A DNA stretch of 64,000 nucleotides, from contig JASPKZ010010272.1 in NCBI GenBank assembly GCA_030220185.1, positions 3,521,501 through 3,585,500 of the forward strand, in the 5' to 3' direction. This stretch comes from Diploptera punctata (Eukaryota > Arthropoda > Insecta > Blattodea > Blaberidae). Positions 55,255 through 64,000 of this stretch are shown piece after piece. The notes beneath the pieces were generated by a model. That model searched no databases and had not been told where the DNA came from. It worked only from the letters and a program-made list of their open reading frames with translations. Position numbers and translations under genes: made by a program. Each line of letters starts with the position of its first letter. Position 1 is the first letter of the stretch.

Positions 55255-55835
55255 GGGCCGATGGGACAATATGTGGTCTCAGGAGTGTTCACCTTGCTAG
55301 TGGGTGAACACTAATAAAACCCGAGAAATGCCATTTATTCTTGACCCAGCTCAATGTACCACATCCTCGTCGTGGTTCCTGGTTAATACCCAGAAGTGTA
55401 GGGGCAAAAAGCTAGTATCAGACGCTTAAAAATTGGGAAATACAAGCTAAGGAAGAAAACCCCGACAGAAAATCATCGACGCCCCAGGATCGCCGGAGGT
55501 TGGGCGTGGGATTGACACCCCCACCCCGTAAAAACAAATACGTTCAGAAACCCAACATGCCCCGGAATGATGGTCTGCAACAACGACGACTAAAGAAAAG
55601 GAAAATAGACTTATGAATTGGCACATGGAATGTTAACGAGTTGGAAGACAGAAAAACCGATGGAAGGATGGTATTAAGGAAGATGCTGCAAACCTACTTG
55701 GCACAACTGGAGGCTTGCTGCGCAAAATAGAAATGATTGTTGGCAGAAGTTAAGGGAGGCCAAAGCTCGAATTTGAGCCAATCAGCCATAGGATGAATGG
55801 GTGGATTGAAGAAAACAAAATTAGTATTAGAATCT
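55255..55835 (+). mobile_element. Internally deleted RTE-like element (family I): 5' UTR plus both ends of the protein
   Basis: A GC-richer 5'-UTR-like region (55258-55610: ctcgtcgtggttcctgg, ccccaggatcgccggagg) leads to IGTWNVNELEDR at about 55616, matching the first strand of an AP-endonuclease (EEP) domain. Within about 40 bases it jumps to a C-terminal-like RWKDGIKEDAANLL and a WWLL..KIEMIVGRS-like end, then agctcgaatttgagcc. The RT and most of the endonuclease are deleted. This looks like a non-autonomous derivative keeping only the 5' and 3' ends. Confidence 0.65.
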
Positions 55836-56137
55836 TGTTAATAAATTACGCTACGAAGTTCATTAACCATTAGTATAATTTCCCTCTCATAGTTGGACAA
55901 CTTTTGTATAAACAATTTTTCGTTTTGTACTTACGTACAAAGTTATTTCTGGTAGGCAAGATAAATGGGATACTTGTCTTTTCTTTCTTTCTTTCTTTTT
56001 TTTTTAATAATCGCGAGTATATTTCAATTCTTTTATCAGTGTTTCAGGGATTCACGTAAATTTTCTTGGAACAAAAGTTCTACACATATCAACAATTTGC
56101 AGACTTGTCCATGTCACTACACTTATTTTATTTATGA
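55836..56137. other. Spacer
   Basis: Contains a (CTTT)n-like patch near 55980. Nothing else recognised. Confidence 0.45.
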
Positions 56138-56881
56138 CTAGCTAAACCCGGCTTGAGCTGCTACACCTAAATAAATAATGTGTTTTTACGTTTAGTTGAA
56201 TAACGGAAAAATTATTATAAATTTGCTTTGTTATTGCAGCTAAAACAACAATAAACTAATTAATTATATTTCCAAATTAGCTTTCATACAATCCAAATAG
56301 TAAATAAAATTTCATCTTCCAAAATTTAATATTCAAACAATCACTATAAATAAAGCCATATCGTAATTATTTTTAGATACGACGTGCTGATTACCCGGCA
56401 TTGCCGGGAATCTACGTTTCCCGATGTACTTGGCATAAATGAGCTGAAACACAAATTTCGTTATAAAAGAATACCCTCCGTGCGCTGCTACGCTTGCCCG
56501 GGAATCTACTCATCCCGATCTACTTGACATCAATGAAAGACAAAAATGGTTATTGTGAGTTATCCGTAAAAGATAAACATATGCTGTCGCGGACTTTTTT
56601 GTAGTTTTTTTTTAGATATTCAATTGTACATTAATTTGGTGTATTTGTTATGGTTTAGGCAGCGTAAGCCATTTAAGCGTCAAAATAGGAACTTTATTTC
56701 ACGCTTTCACTATAAAGGGTGATTTTTAGGCGTGGAGGGGTTGAGTATTACAACAATCTTATAACCTATGTTCATCCCGGGAATCTCCTGAACATTTTGA
56801 AAAAAGCCCCAACACAATCGGATCAACGGTATGGCCGAGCATAAAGTACGAACAAACAAACATTCATTTTTATATATTAGA
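56138..56881 (-). mobile_element. Non-autonomous Helitron H4
   Basis: A 744-bp minus-strand element: 5' TC at 56881 (TCTAATATATAAAAATG, preceded by A) and 3' CTAG at 56138 (followed by T). It contains the same internal blocks as H1 and H3 (gtcgcggacttttttgta, ttatccgtaaaagataaac, gcgtaagccatttaagcgtcaaaatag) and an internal end-like segment (gtgcgctgctacgcttgcccggg near 56480). No Rep/helicase. Confidence 0.88.
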
Positions 56882-57177
56882 TGGAACTCTTTCACTGTAT
56901 TTATTACTATCGACACTCGTACTTTGGAAGTCCCTAGTACAAACATCAATCTGACTGGAGTTCCTTCTTTGCAAATGCTGGGTTTAAAATTCATTACCTG
57001 GATCCATTCTGCCAATAATTATTCCACACTTGTACAACCACATATTACTGAATAACGATTACAGAAATTTCACAATCGATTAGCAATCTATTCAAAGTTT
57101 CTGTTTGGGATATGACCAAAGGATCTCAAAATAAGGATTAAATGAAAATCAAGCATTAAACATTTTAAATATGACCA
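56882..57177. other. Spacer
   Basis: No recognised feature. The frames on both strands at 56710-57055 start inside Helitron H4 and are chance. Confidence 0.45.
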
Positions 57178-57480
57178 GCCTCATGGGCTAGTGGTCAGTT
57201 TCTGATTATTGTTCATGAGGTCCCGGTTTCGATTCCAGGTCAAACCATAGGAATTTTTCCTTAAAGGGAATAATAATACTGTAGTTGTCCGTGGTCTGGA
57301 ATTTAGGTTAAAAACTCTACTGGCGTTTCATTATCATTTATCACCCATCATCTCATCGGGATAACGTTAACTCCGCCTTCTAGGCGCCCCAACTTCAGGA
57401 GTGGGTTACAATTAAGCCAATGTTAGGAGAGAACACCAGAAATGTCGAAATGGCAACCTGGGGCACTGAATAATTTTTTT
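57178..57480 (+). mobile_element. tRNA-derived SINE family S4, copy S4a
   Basis: The head has A box catgggctagtggtcag and B box cccggtttcgattccagg. The 3' domain has catttatcacccatcatctcatcgggataacg, ctccgccttctaggcgccccaac, gtgggttacaa and an A/T-rich end. The same 3' domain is joined to an S1 head at 8775-9104 and 61496-61862. Confidence 0.75.
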
Positions 57481-57932
57481 TAAAATATTGCTAATAATTA
57501 ATATAATTAACAAATCATATAGCATTCACATTAAACTGCTGTAATGTTTTAATATCCATATATGCAATTATGGGTCAATAGATTTAACTACGCAATCAAC
57601 AACCAATGAATCATCAGTCCATATGGAAAGGTTCCAAGTAATAGCCAAGCCATATGGCTGTAACATTTATTTCCATAATTAGGCTTAGAAGTTATAACTA
57701 AACTTTTGTGACGAGTTAATCAATACTAATGGATAACCTATCACTGACGTTGGATGCAATTTATTTATTTATTTATTGGACAATAAAGATTAATTTCTCA
57801 AACTATTACGTTTATGTTCAGAACCGTTCTTAGGAGTTCTGAAATCAATCCACTAATAGAATTTCAGATAAAACCATGTAAATTATTTTTACAATGATTT
57901 AATAATGTATTTTAAATTCTTAGACATAAATG

Positions 57933-57942
<10 letters not shown>
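57481..57942. other. No recognised feature
   Basis: AT-rich spacer with a short (TTTA)n near 57760. Confidence 0.5.
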
Positions 57943-57980
<38 letters not shown>

Positions 57981-57982
57981 GA

Positions 57983-58029
<47 letters not shown>

Positions 58030-58030
58030 T
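57943..58030. repeat. (TA)n and (ATT)n microsatellites
   Basis: (TA)n at about 57941-57975 followed by (ATT)n at about 57990-58029. The latter is the tail of the family J element to its right. Confidence 0.88.
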
Positions 58031-58290
58031 AGCAGATTTCACAATGTTTCACTTCTTCCTGCGCCCAAGCAATCTGCTGTCATTCTCCTCCATATCTCTG
58101 CCATTCCAATATTCATCGTCCAAACCTTTTCCCCTCATTCTGCTCAAAACACCATCAACCCACATTATTCTGGCCGTCTTCTTCTTCCACTAAGTGGCAC
58201 CTATACTAGTAGTATTATTGGGAATCTGTCTTCTATCGTTCTTTTTAAACGACCATACCATTTTTATTATTTGTTCCAGGCAAGTGAGAA
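58028..58290 (-). mobile_element. Non-LTR family J, last 260 bases
   Basis: The minus strand reads, across a frameshift, MVWSFKKNDRRQIPN, KKKTARIMWVDGVLSRMRGKGLDDEYWNGRDMEENDSRLLGRRKK, stop, then atctgctaaataat and an (AAT)n tail. The MWVDGV..D/EM...G....W..R pattern is the end of an RTE-like protein. Inactive fragment. Confidence 0.75.
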
Positions 58291-59015
58291 AGTGTAGTGA
58301 GTGGTAATTGCAATAGAATAGTGTATGGCAATCCAGGGTCTAGAAACCACGAAACATGTAGTAGGCCTAAAGATTCTCATGATGAAAATGGATATTCTGT
58401 GAACATGGACTCATTGACACTGTTCGTTTCAAGTATGCTCCAATTATCAAAGTTAATGTCTAAACATTTTTCTGTTCTAAAAAATATATAATCTGAGTTA
58501 TGTGGAACAAATGTTAAACCCATTAAAAGGACGAGTCTAAGATTTTTGTGATTTTACTTTGTAAATAATGTTGCTTCTAAAAAATATAAATGTATTGTTT
58601 TTCTGCCTATATTACGTATTTAATTGCTTTTCTTTTTGCCTAACTTTGCCATAGTTTTAATGACTAATAATCCGGTCTCTATAATAAGTTTTACAGATTT
58701 TTAAATGTATAAAAGCTATGATCGACGATCGTTTTGGCCAAACTATCACTGCTTCATTGGAGACATGAGGTGTTAAAAAATCTTCACCTACAATACTTGG
58801 GAGTTCATTTAATTGCGCAGTGTTTTGCCATCATAGATTGTCTTCTAACAAATACTAATTAAGATAAGATTAATCATAATTATTAACGAAATAATGAACA
58901 ACAAAGAAGTAATATCAATATAGGCCTACAACTGATTAATATCTCGATCCTTGTGAATGCTTTCGTTTAATTTCATTATTTACGCAAAAAGGTTATTTTT
59001 CTGTTCAGTTGTTGA
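58291..59015. other. 0.7 kb with no recognised gene
   Basis: Non-coding. Confidence 0.5.
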
Positions 59016-59130
59016 CTAAGGGTCGGTTTCACCAACAGAGGTAACTGTATTACGCCAGTTTATGCTATGCATTATACACGGGAAAAACTGGCGTAATAAA
59101 GTTACCTCTGTTGGTGAAATTGACCCTAAG
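59016..59130. repeat. Palindromic MITE-like element with 5-bp direct repeat
   Basis: Arms of ~42 bases (ggtcggtttcaccaacagaggtaact and its inverse ending ttggtgaaattgacc) with about three mismatches around a ~25-base centre. CTAAG flanks it on both sides (59016-59020 and 59126-59130), a plausible target duplication. Confidence 0.82.
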
Positions 59131-59919
59131 ACCAAAATTCTAATAACCATAACGAAACTTTTTGGAACTGTTACATTGCTTCCGACACAAAATCAAGTTA
59201 CAAGAATAATGACTAGTGACGACTGAATTTTTCTGCTATCAGACATCTCTACTTGGGCCTATACCACATCAAGATAATGTTTTCAGAAGTTTTAGAAATC
59301 ATCTCATTAATAAGTACCTCAATGACAATCGTAAAACGATATTACATTTATAGTAGAAAGTCTAAATTAGAACATTTAAACTAACAAATCTAATTTGAAC
59401 TGAAACGTGTATCTTCGGAAGAGAGACCCAATCTTGATAGTTTACCACATCAACACTAACTTCAATTTATGAAAACTTTAATGGCACAACCCATCAAGGC
59501 ATTTTCTACCATTCTTGCCTTATCATTGTGAGTTTTGTCTGGAAAATGTATCAATCAACATAAGAATGATTAAAGATGACTGCACATACAATATTACATT
59601 ATCGAAAAAAAAATTACATGAAAAGATGTTAATCTTCACATCCCATCCTTTCCTCCCGTTTAGCGTGGGTGTATTGTAGACTATTATCAGAATGATTAAA
59701 AGACTGCACATAATTTATAACATTACTCTAGAAATAACAATTTATCATATCGTATGGAATTTCCATTTAGCTGACTAATAGTGAAACATAATGCAGTAAT
59801 TCCTCCACACAGTTAAGAGTAACGCAAAAAATATGTGAACGCAGTTTTCGCTGTTTATGTAAACTCAGTTTAGTGAGGTCTGGGTGCTGAAGGCAAAAGA
59901 AAAAAGTAAAATCAGGCAG
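59131..59919. other. 0.8 kb with no recognised gene
   Basis: A diverged internal direct repeat (agaatgattaaa.gac.gcacat at about 59562 and 59689) and no gene. Confidence 0.5.
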
Positions 59920-60205
59920 CGAAAATGAGATTCCTACGGGCTGTGAAAAGTTGTACAAGAGAAGAACATATTAGAAATGAGAATATTGGAGAGGAACTAA
60001 AAGCACAACCACTTCTTCAACAAATAGAAGAACAATTGGAAGGAGCGTCTGCAAAGAATGACAGAGGATAGGATACCAAAGTGACACTGATGTATAATCC
60101 TGTAGGACGAAGATCGGTGGGAAGACCAAGAAAGCGTTGGGCTGAACAGATGTGAGATCGGAACAGGCAAATGCCTAATCCGTGAAGGATGATATTCATG
60201 ATGTA
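59920..60205 (+). mobile_element. Non-LTR family D, copy D2 (5'-truncated)
   Basis: Across frames: KMRFLRAVKSCTREEHIRNENIGEELKAQPLLQQIEE, a compressed RLQRMTEDRIPK-like stretch, then GRRSVGRPRKRWAEQM, stop, and gatcggaacaggcaaatgcctaatcc with a (GAT)-type end. A separate copy of this ending is at 22500-22592. Confidence 0.8.
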
Positions 60206-61152
60206 AACTCAGGGATTTTAGATAAAGGAGGAGCGATAAAGAGTGAGCGAGAGAGAAAGGGTTATTAAGTTTGGTCGGAGAGAGATGTTTCAGTAGTCTA
60301 ACTCAAAGCGCGCAAATTTAAATATCTGCAACTCAAATCCCTAATCAGACGCATTTTCTTATCATGAGAATAGCTAATAAGGCTTATTCATTCAAAAGAT
60401 AATGGAACTAAGCTTTTTTTCTGCGAAAAGAGAGTGAAAATTTATAATGGCCACAATTCGACTAGCTCAAATCAATAGAGACTGCGTTCCTTTTCTGTGT
60501 AAATTGCCAATAAACTTAATTTATCTGATTAATCCGCAGTTCTAAACACAGCTGGCAGGCCTCGTTAACGTCATAGTCTCAAGTCGCCTGCAATGTTTAT
60601 TATTTTCAACTCAATTCAGCTGTGTGCTAATTTTATCCCCGTTATTTGGTCGAGACACAAGGACAACGCACAAACAATTTATAAAGCCTCTTGCACACGT
60701 TAACATAAGAATCGCTATGGAAAATCGCTGTGATTTCAATAAATCACCATGATCTATCCCGTTAAAAGTATTCAATATTAGGTTATATATTCTACTTCGT
60801 GAGAATATTAGTTGTATTTTATTCATTGGGCGAATCTGTGTGAATACAAGCACCATAAATATAAAAATACAGTAGGTTACTACTGATATTTATTAAAAGT
60901 AGTAAAACAAAAATTTCAATATCAAACATGTTTATTATTATGTATGCAATGCCTAATCACCTTGCTTAAATCCCTAAAGAGCAACAGTTTTAAGATAGAG
61001 TTATTATTAACATTAGTTTTCACATTAATGTAATATATTTTATTGATATTTCTTGTGTTTATCTTTATATATTTTTGATTTTGTTTTATCTTTATCCAAA
61101 TAAAAACTATTTCCCCCACATAAACATTAAGCTACATAATAATTAGTTTGAT
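60206..61152. other. 0.95 kb with no recognised gene
   Basis: Non-coding AT-rich DNA. Confidence 0.5.
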
Positions 61153-61313
61153 CTGTTTAATTCTTATCTCACATCGTTGTTTCTGTTAGACATGTTTCAA
61201 AGCATGATAGCCTCATCTTCAGCAGTTACAATCTGTAACTACTGAAGATGAGGCCAATATGCCTTGAAACATATGTCCAACAGAAACAACGATATGAGGT
61301 AAGAATTAAACAG
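61153..61313. repeat. 161-bp foldback with CTGAAGATG...GAAAC motif
   Basis: Two inverted arms of ~78 bases (ctgtttaattcttatctca... / ...aattaaacag) with about 10 mismatches and nearly no loop. Each arm, read inward to outward, contains ctgaagatgaggc...gaaacat.tc, the motif also seen at 6431-6646 and 46394-46530. Confidence 0.82.
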
Positions 61314-61495
61314 ACCACACTTATTAAGTAAAACCCCATAATGTTACTTCCGATTGTATTTTCAAATTAATATAATTTTACAATAGTATTACAGAATTTT
61401 TTATGTGTAAGATATATAATTAGGTGGATTATTTTTTTATTTATTTAAGCAACACAAGATTATTTTCGTTTTATTGTACACAATAATTTTAGTCA
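61314..61495. other. Spacer
   Basis: Nothing recognised. Confidence 0.4.
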
Positions 61496-61862
61496 GTCCA
61501 CCGCTGTGGTCTCGAGGTAGCGTGCTGCCTTGTCACGCAGCGGGCCCGGGTTCGATCCCCGGTCGGACAGTTTTTCTGGGTGAGGTTTTTATCGGGGTTT
61601 TTCCTCACCTGTAAGATAAATATCAGGAAAACTTTAAGGCCCAAATGGTCCCCGAAATCATGGCCATCACAATCGTCATCATATTCATCTTAGATTAAGA
61701 TTAGGATTAGGGACTCTCCTGGCGCATCATCACCCATCATATCATCGGGGCAACGTAACCCCGCCTTCCAGGCGCCCCAACCTCAGAAGTGGGTTACAAG
61801 TATGCCATGCAAAGAGAGAAATCAGTAATGTCGAAAGACAACTTAGGGCATTTGAAAAAAAA
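61496..61862 (+). mobile_element. Chimeric SINE: S1 head joined to S4 3' domain, copy 2
   Basis: The S1 head (gtggtctcgaggtagcgtgctgcc, gggttcgatcccc) and centre to about 61690 continue with attaggattagggactctcctggcgcatcatcacc, catcatcggggcaacgtaaccccgccttccaggcgc, ctcagaagtgggttacaa, and poly(A) at 61855-61862. It matches copy 1 (8775-9104) across the junction. Confidence 0.8.
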
Positions 61863-62670
61863 AATAGTCAAGTTACGTTTGAATATCTCGTATTTTTATT
61901 TCAATTCTACATTATAAATATTGCGTAAAATTGTTAAGAACCAACAGACCAAATATTAATCCGAGTTACAGCATATTCAGTAGTATGGTCATAATCCGAT
62001 TCAAATCTCCTGTATATGGTGTTAGCCAATAGCAAAGCGCTGCAATGTAAGCCAGCCATATCTAGATCGTATGACAGCTTCTTGCAACAATCAAGGTGGT
62101 CAATATGAGATTTAGAATTGTAAGCAAGCCTTAAATGTAACTCTTTGGAAGACATGTAATCTATTTGGCGATGTAAATAATCTTATCGAGTTTATTCCAA
62201 AGAACTTCCAAGGGATCTACTTGACTCCTATCGGTATCGCCATTCATCATTTTTTCCCCCCAAATGTATTATGATTGGTTCTAGAATTTAATCTCTTTCT
62301 TTTACAAAATAGTCTTCTTGAAGCTGTTCTGTGTGTTTTATACATCAAGTCGTTCAACGTCAACACTTTTGAAACTATTATTTCTTTGGGCAATCGCACT
62401 CTACTAGAGTCCACACTAATTTAATTGGGTTTTAATGGCAGTGATATGGGGAAGTCGTATTATTTATTTGATGTCCTCTTTCATCAGCAAGTAAGTCAAA
62501 CTCATACATTTTTTCCTAATTTTTAAACGGCGATAAGCGTTGTAACCGTTCATTTTTTTGTTTCACTTAAAGAAAGTGGATTTTCCGCCACTATTCCTGA
62601 ATTTCGCCTTCCCTGATCATTAAATGTTTGAAATTTTGTTTATAGTTACAGAGTGACAACTTGTATTATC
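61863..62670. other. 0.8 kb with no recognised gene
   Basis: The 73-codon minus-strand frame at 62155-61934 is not recognised. Confidence 0.45.
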
Positions 62671-62683
62671 TATAATTGTTATA

Positions 62684-63090
62684 CTTCCTTCCTCTAAAAT
62701 ATTAACGAATCTCTTCAAAAACTAATCTCTAAATGTATGAGCTGTATTTTTTTTTCTTTTCATGATAGCCGTATGTTAATTTAGAATGAAATATCCACTT
62801 GCTTCTTGTATTATCCATAATTATTAAACTTCCTTCCTCTAAAATATTAACGAATCTCTTCAAAAACTGATCTCTAAATGTATGAGCTGTATTTTTTTTC
62901 TTCTTTTCATGATAGCCGTATGTTAATTTAGAATGAAATATCCACTTGCTTCTTGTATTATCCATAATTATTATACTTCCTTCCTCTAAAATATTAACGA
63001 ATCTCTTCAAAAACTAATCTCTAAATATATGAGCTGTATTTTTTTTCATGATAGTCGTATGTTAATTTAGAATGAAATATCTTTGCCGAA
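62684..63090. repeat. 146-bp tandem repeat, about 2.8 copies
   Basis: The landmark cttccttcctctaaaat starts at 62684, 62830 and 62976, giving a period of 146. Copies are about 95% alike; differences are mainly T-run length (ttttttttcttttcat). The minus-strand frame 63010-62729 reads through two units and shows FVNILEEGS.IIMDN in each. Confidence 0.9.
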
Positions 63091-63460
63091 CCTACATGGG
63101 TTACTATAAGTCGGTTTCCCATTCCTATACGTGTTAATCCACACTTTCAGAGGATCTTGCCAAATGTATTTTATTGTATGATTTTGATTTACCCAAGTTT
63201 CATCCAAGTAAAATATTTGTCTCGTTTCTCCAGAAACTAATTCCGTGCATTGTTAGTAGGAATTTTATTCTTGGCGCAAACTCCTCTCCATAAGGAATTT
63301 TCGACCGTCATTAGTTTTCTTATACTTGAAACGTAAACTTTTAAATATTTTCAAGGTAGAAGTTCTGGATCCTTTATTTTGTCCCGCACAGATTGGGTAA
63401 CCTTTTGGTTATGGGAAATTCACCACGATCATAAAATTAAAACAAAACAAAAATAGTTCT
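62684..63460 (-). pseudogene. Tc1/mariner-superfamily transposase relic with triplicated segment
   Basis: Minus strand. Upstream pieces (63340-63240) read frameshifted YKKTNDGRKFLMER and IKFL. ETRQIFYLDETWVNQNHTIKYIWQD (around 63220-63150) contains the first catalytic Asp in LDETW. A frameshifted GNRLIVTHVG-like stretch follows, then SKLTYGYHEKK. FLKRFVNILEEGSIIIMDN holds the second Asp in MDN and is present in each 146-bp unit. The third catalytic residue region is not found downstream. Differs from the mariner and Tc1-like genes elsewhere in the window. Confidence 0.7.
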
Positions 63461-64000
63461 GCGCACTACGTCTTTCTCCAGGTTGTCATCTAAATTTGTC
63501 ATCCTTTTCGGGTGTTAGTATGTTTCCTGGGACTCAGAAAATGTGGAGAAACTCCCGGTCCAGATTTTGTTCCTTCTGAACATGCCCGGGACAAAGTAGC
63601 TTGATTTACACCACACGCTTTTGCTGTTAGCATTTGACACTTTTTTAAAATCAAGCTTACTTCGTTTTTCATCAGAATACTTTCTTGAAAAACCTGTAAA
63701 CCCTACACACTAAAAGTACTGTCTGGCTATGCAATACACTTTTCTTTATTCTTTCGTCACTACATATACCTATATTCTTCAATTCCATTGGAATGGAATA
63801 AGCCAAATCCTTGCGGTACGTCATTTCCCGAACTCGAAAGACTACCATATACTGCTGAACGACAATTCGAAGTAGGATACCAACAACCCCCCCCCCCCCC
63901 AGCTGGCATAAGTTTTCTCAGGATCGAGTAAAATGCAATCGATTGTAATTTTTGAAGGAACGGATTTTGTATCAAACTTGAGACACACCCTGAATATCTT
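63461..64000. other. Unrecognised DNA with a poly(C) run
   Basis: Contains about 13 C in a row near 63889-63901; otherwise no gene or repeat recognised to the window end. Confidence 0.5.

Noticed and set aside
62684..63090. CRISPR-like array
   Set aside because: Contiguous 146-bp tandem units without unique spacers, in a eukaryotic context.
63889..63901. Structural DNA element at poly(C)
   Set aside because: A single homopolymer run; no multi-tract pattern needed for an i-motif or quadruplex, and may be a sequencing artefact.

Overview
The window is repeat-dense, AT-rich animal DNA, almost certainly from an insect. It holds arthropod-type mariner/Tc1 transposases, Helitrons that insert at A|T and end in CTAG, many RTE-like and Jockey/CR1-like non-LTR retrotransposon 3' ends, and several tRNA-headed SINE families. 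The repeat style reminds me of Blattodea (cockroach or termite), but that is memory only. I found no intact host gene, no rRNA and no CRISPR array. Almost every open frame longer than about 60 codons is a transposon fragment, a chance frame across a SINE, or unassignable.

Layout. 1-6.6 kb: 3' ends of non-LTR families A and B, a Jockey/CR1-like element (G) and a long foldback. 6.9-12.2 kb: non-LTR family C, SINE family S1 and one family A copy. 12.7-15.8 kb: a non-LTR fragment with an RNase H domain sitting in the anticodon-loop region of a tRNA-like sequence, a second tRNA-like sequence in inverted orientation, and a complete 1.3-kb mariner with perfect 30-bp terminal repeats. 16.6-19.0 kb: a decayed Tc1-like transposon carrying two S2 SINEs, each with a 13-bp target duplication. 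19.5-26.5 kb: S1, A and D copies, a decayed Tc1-like transposase, a tRNA-like sequence and two adjoining S2 copies. 27.8-29.6 kb: a non-autonomous Helitron split near its 3' end by a family G retrotransposon. 30.8-37.2 kb: a fragment of an uncharacterised conserved protein, several S1 copies, a truncated mariner, a large imperfect inverted repeat, and a mariner derivative with nearly identical ~195-bp inverted arms. 37.4-39.5 kb: two Helitrons. 40-49.7 kb: SINE S3, non-LTR families E, F and A, foldbacks and a 137-bp retroposon with a hammerhead-like motif. 50-64 kb: S1, S2 and S4 SINEs, an internally deleted RTE-like element, a fourth Helitron, foldbacks, and a decayed transposase whose second catalytic segment lies in three 146-bp tandem copies.

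Most of these pieces are defective and probably depend on full-length partners elsewhere: SINEs and truncated LINEs on complete LINEs, small Helitrons on Rep/helicase-coding Helitrons, and mariner derivatives on active transposase. Nesting and target-site duplications give a partial insertion order. Family letters (A-K non-LTR; S1-S4 SINE) are my own labels.
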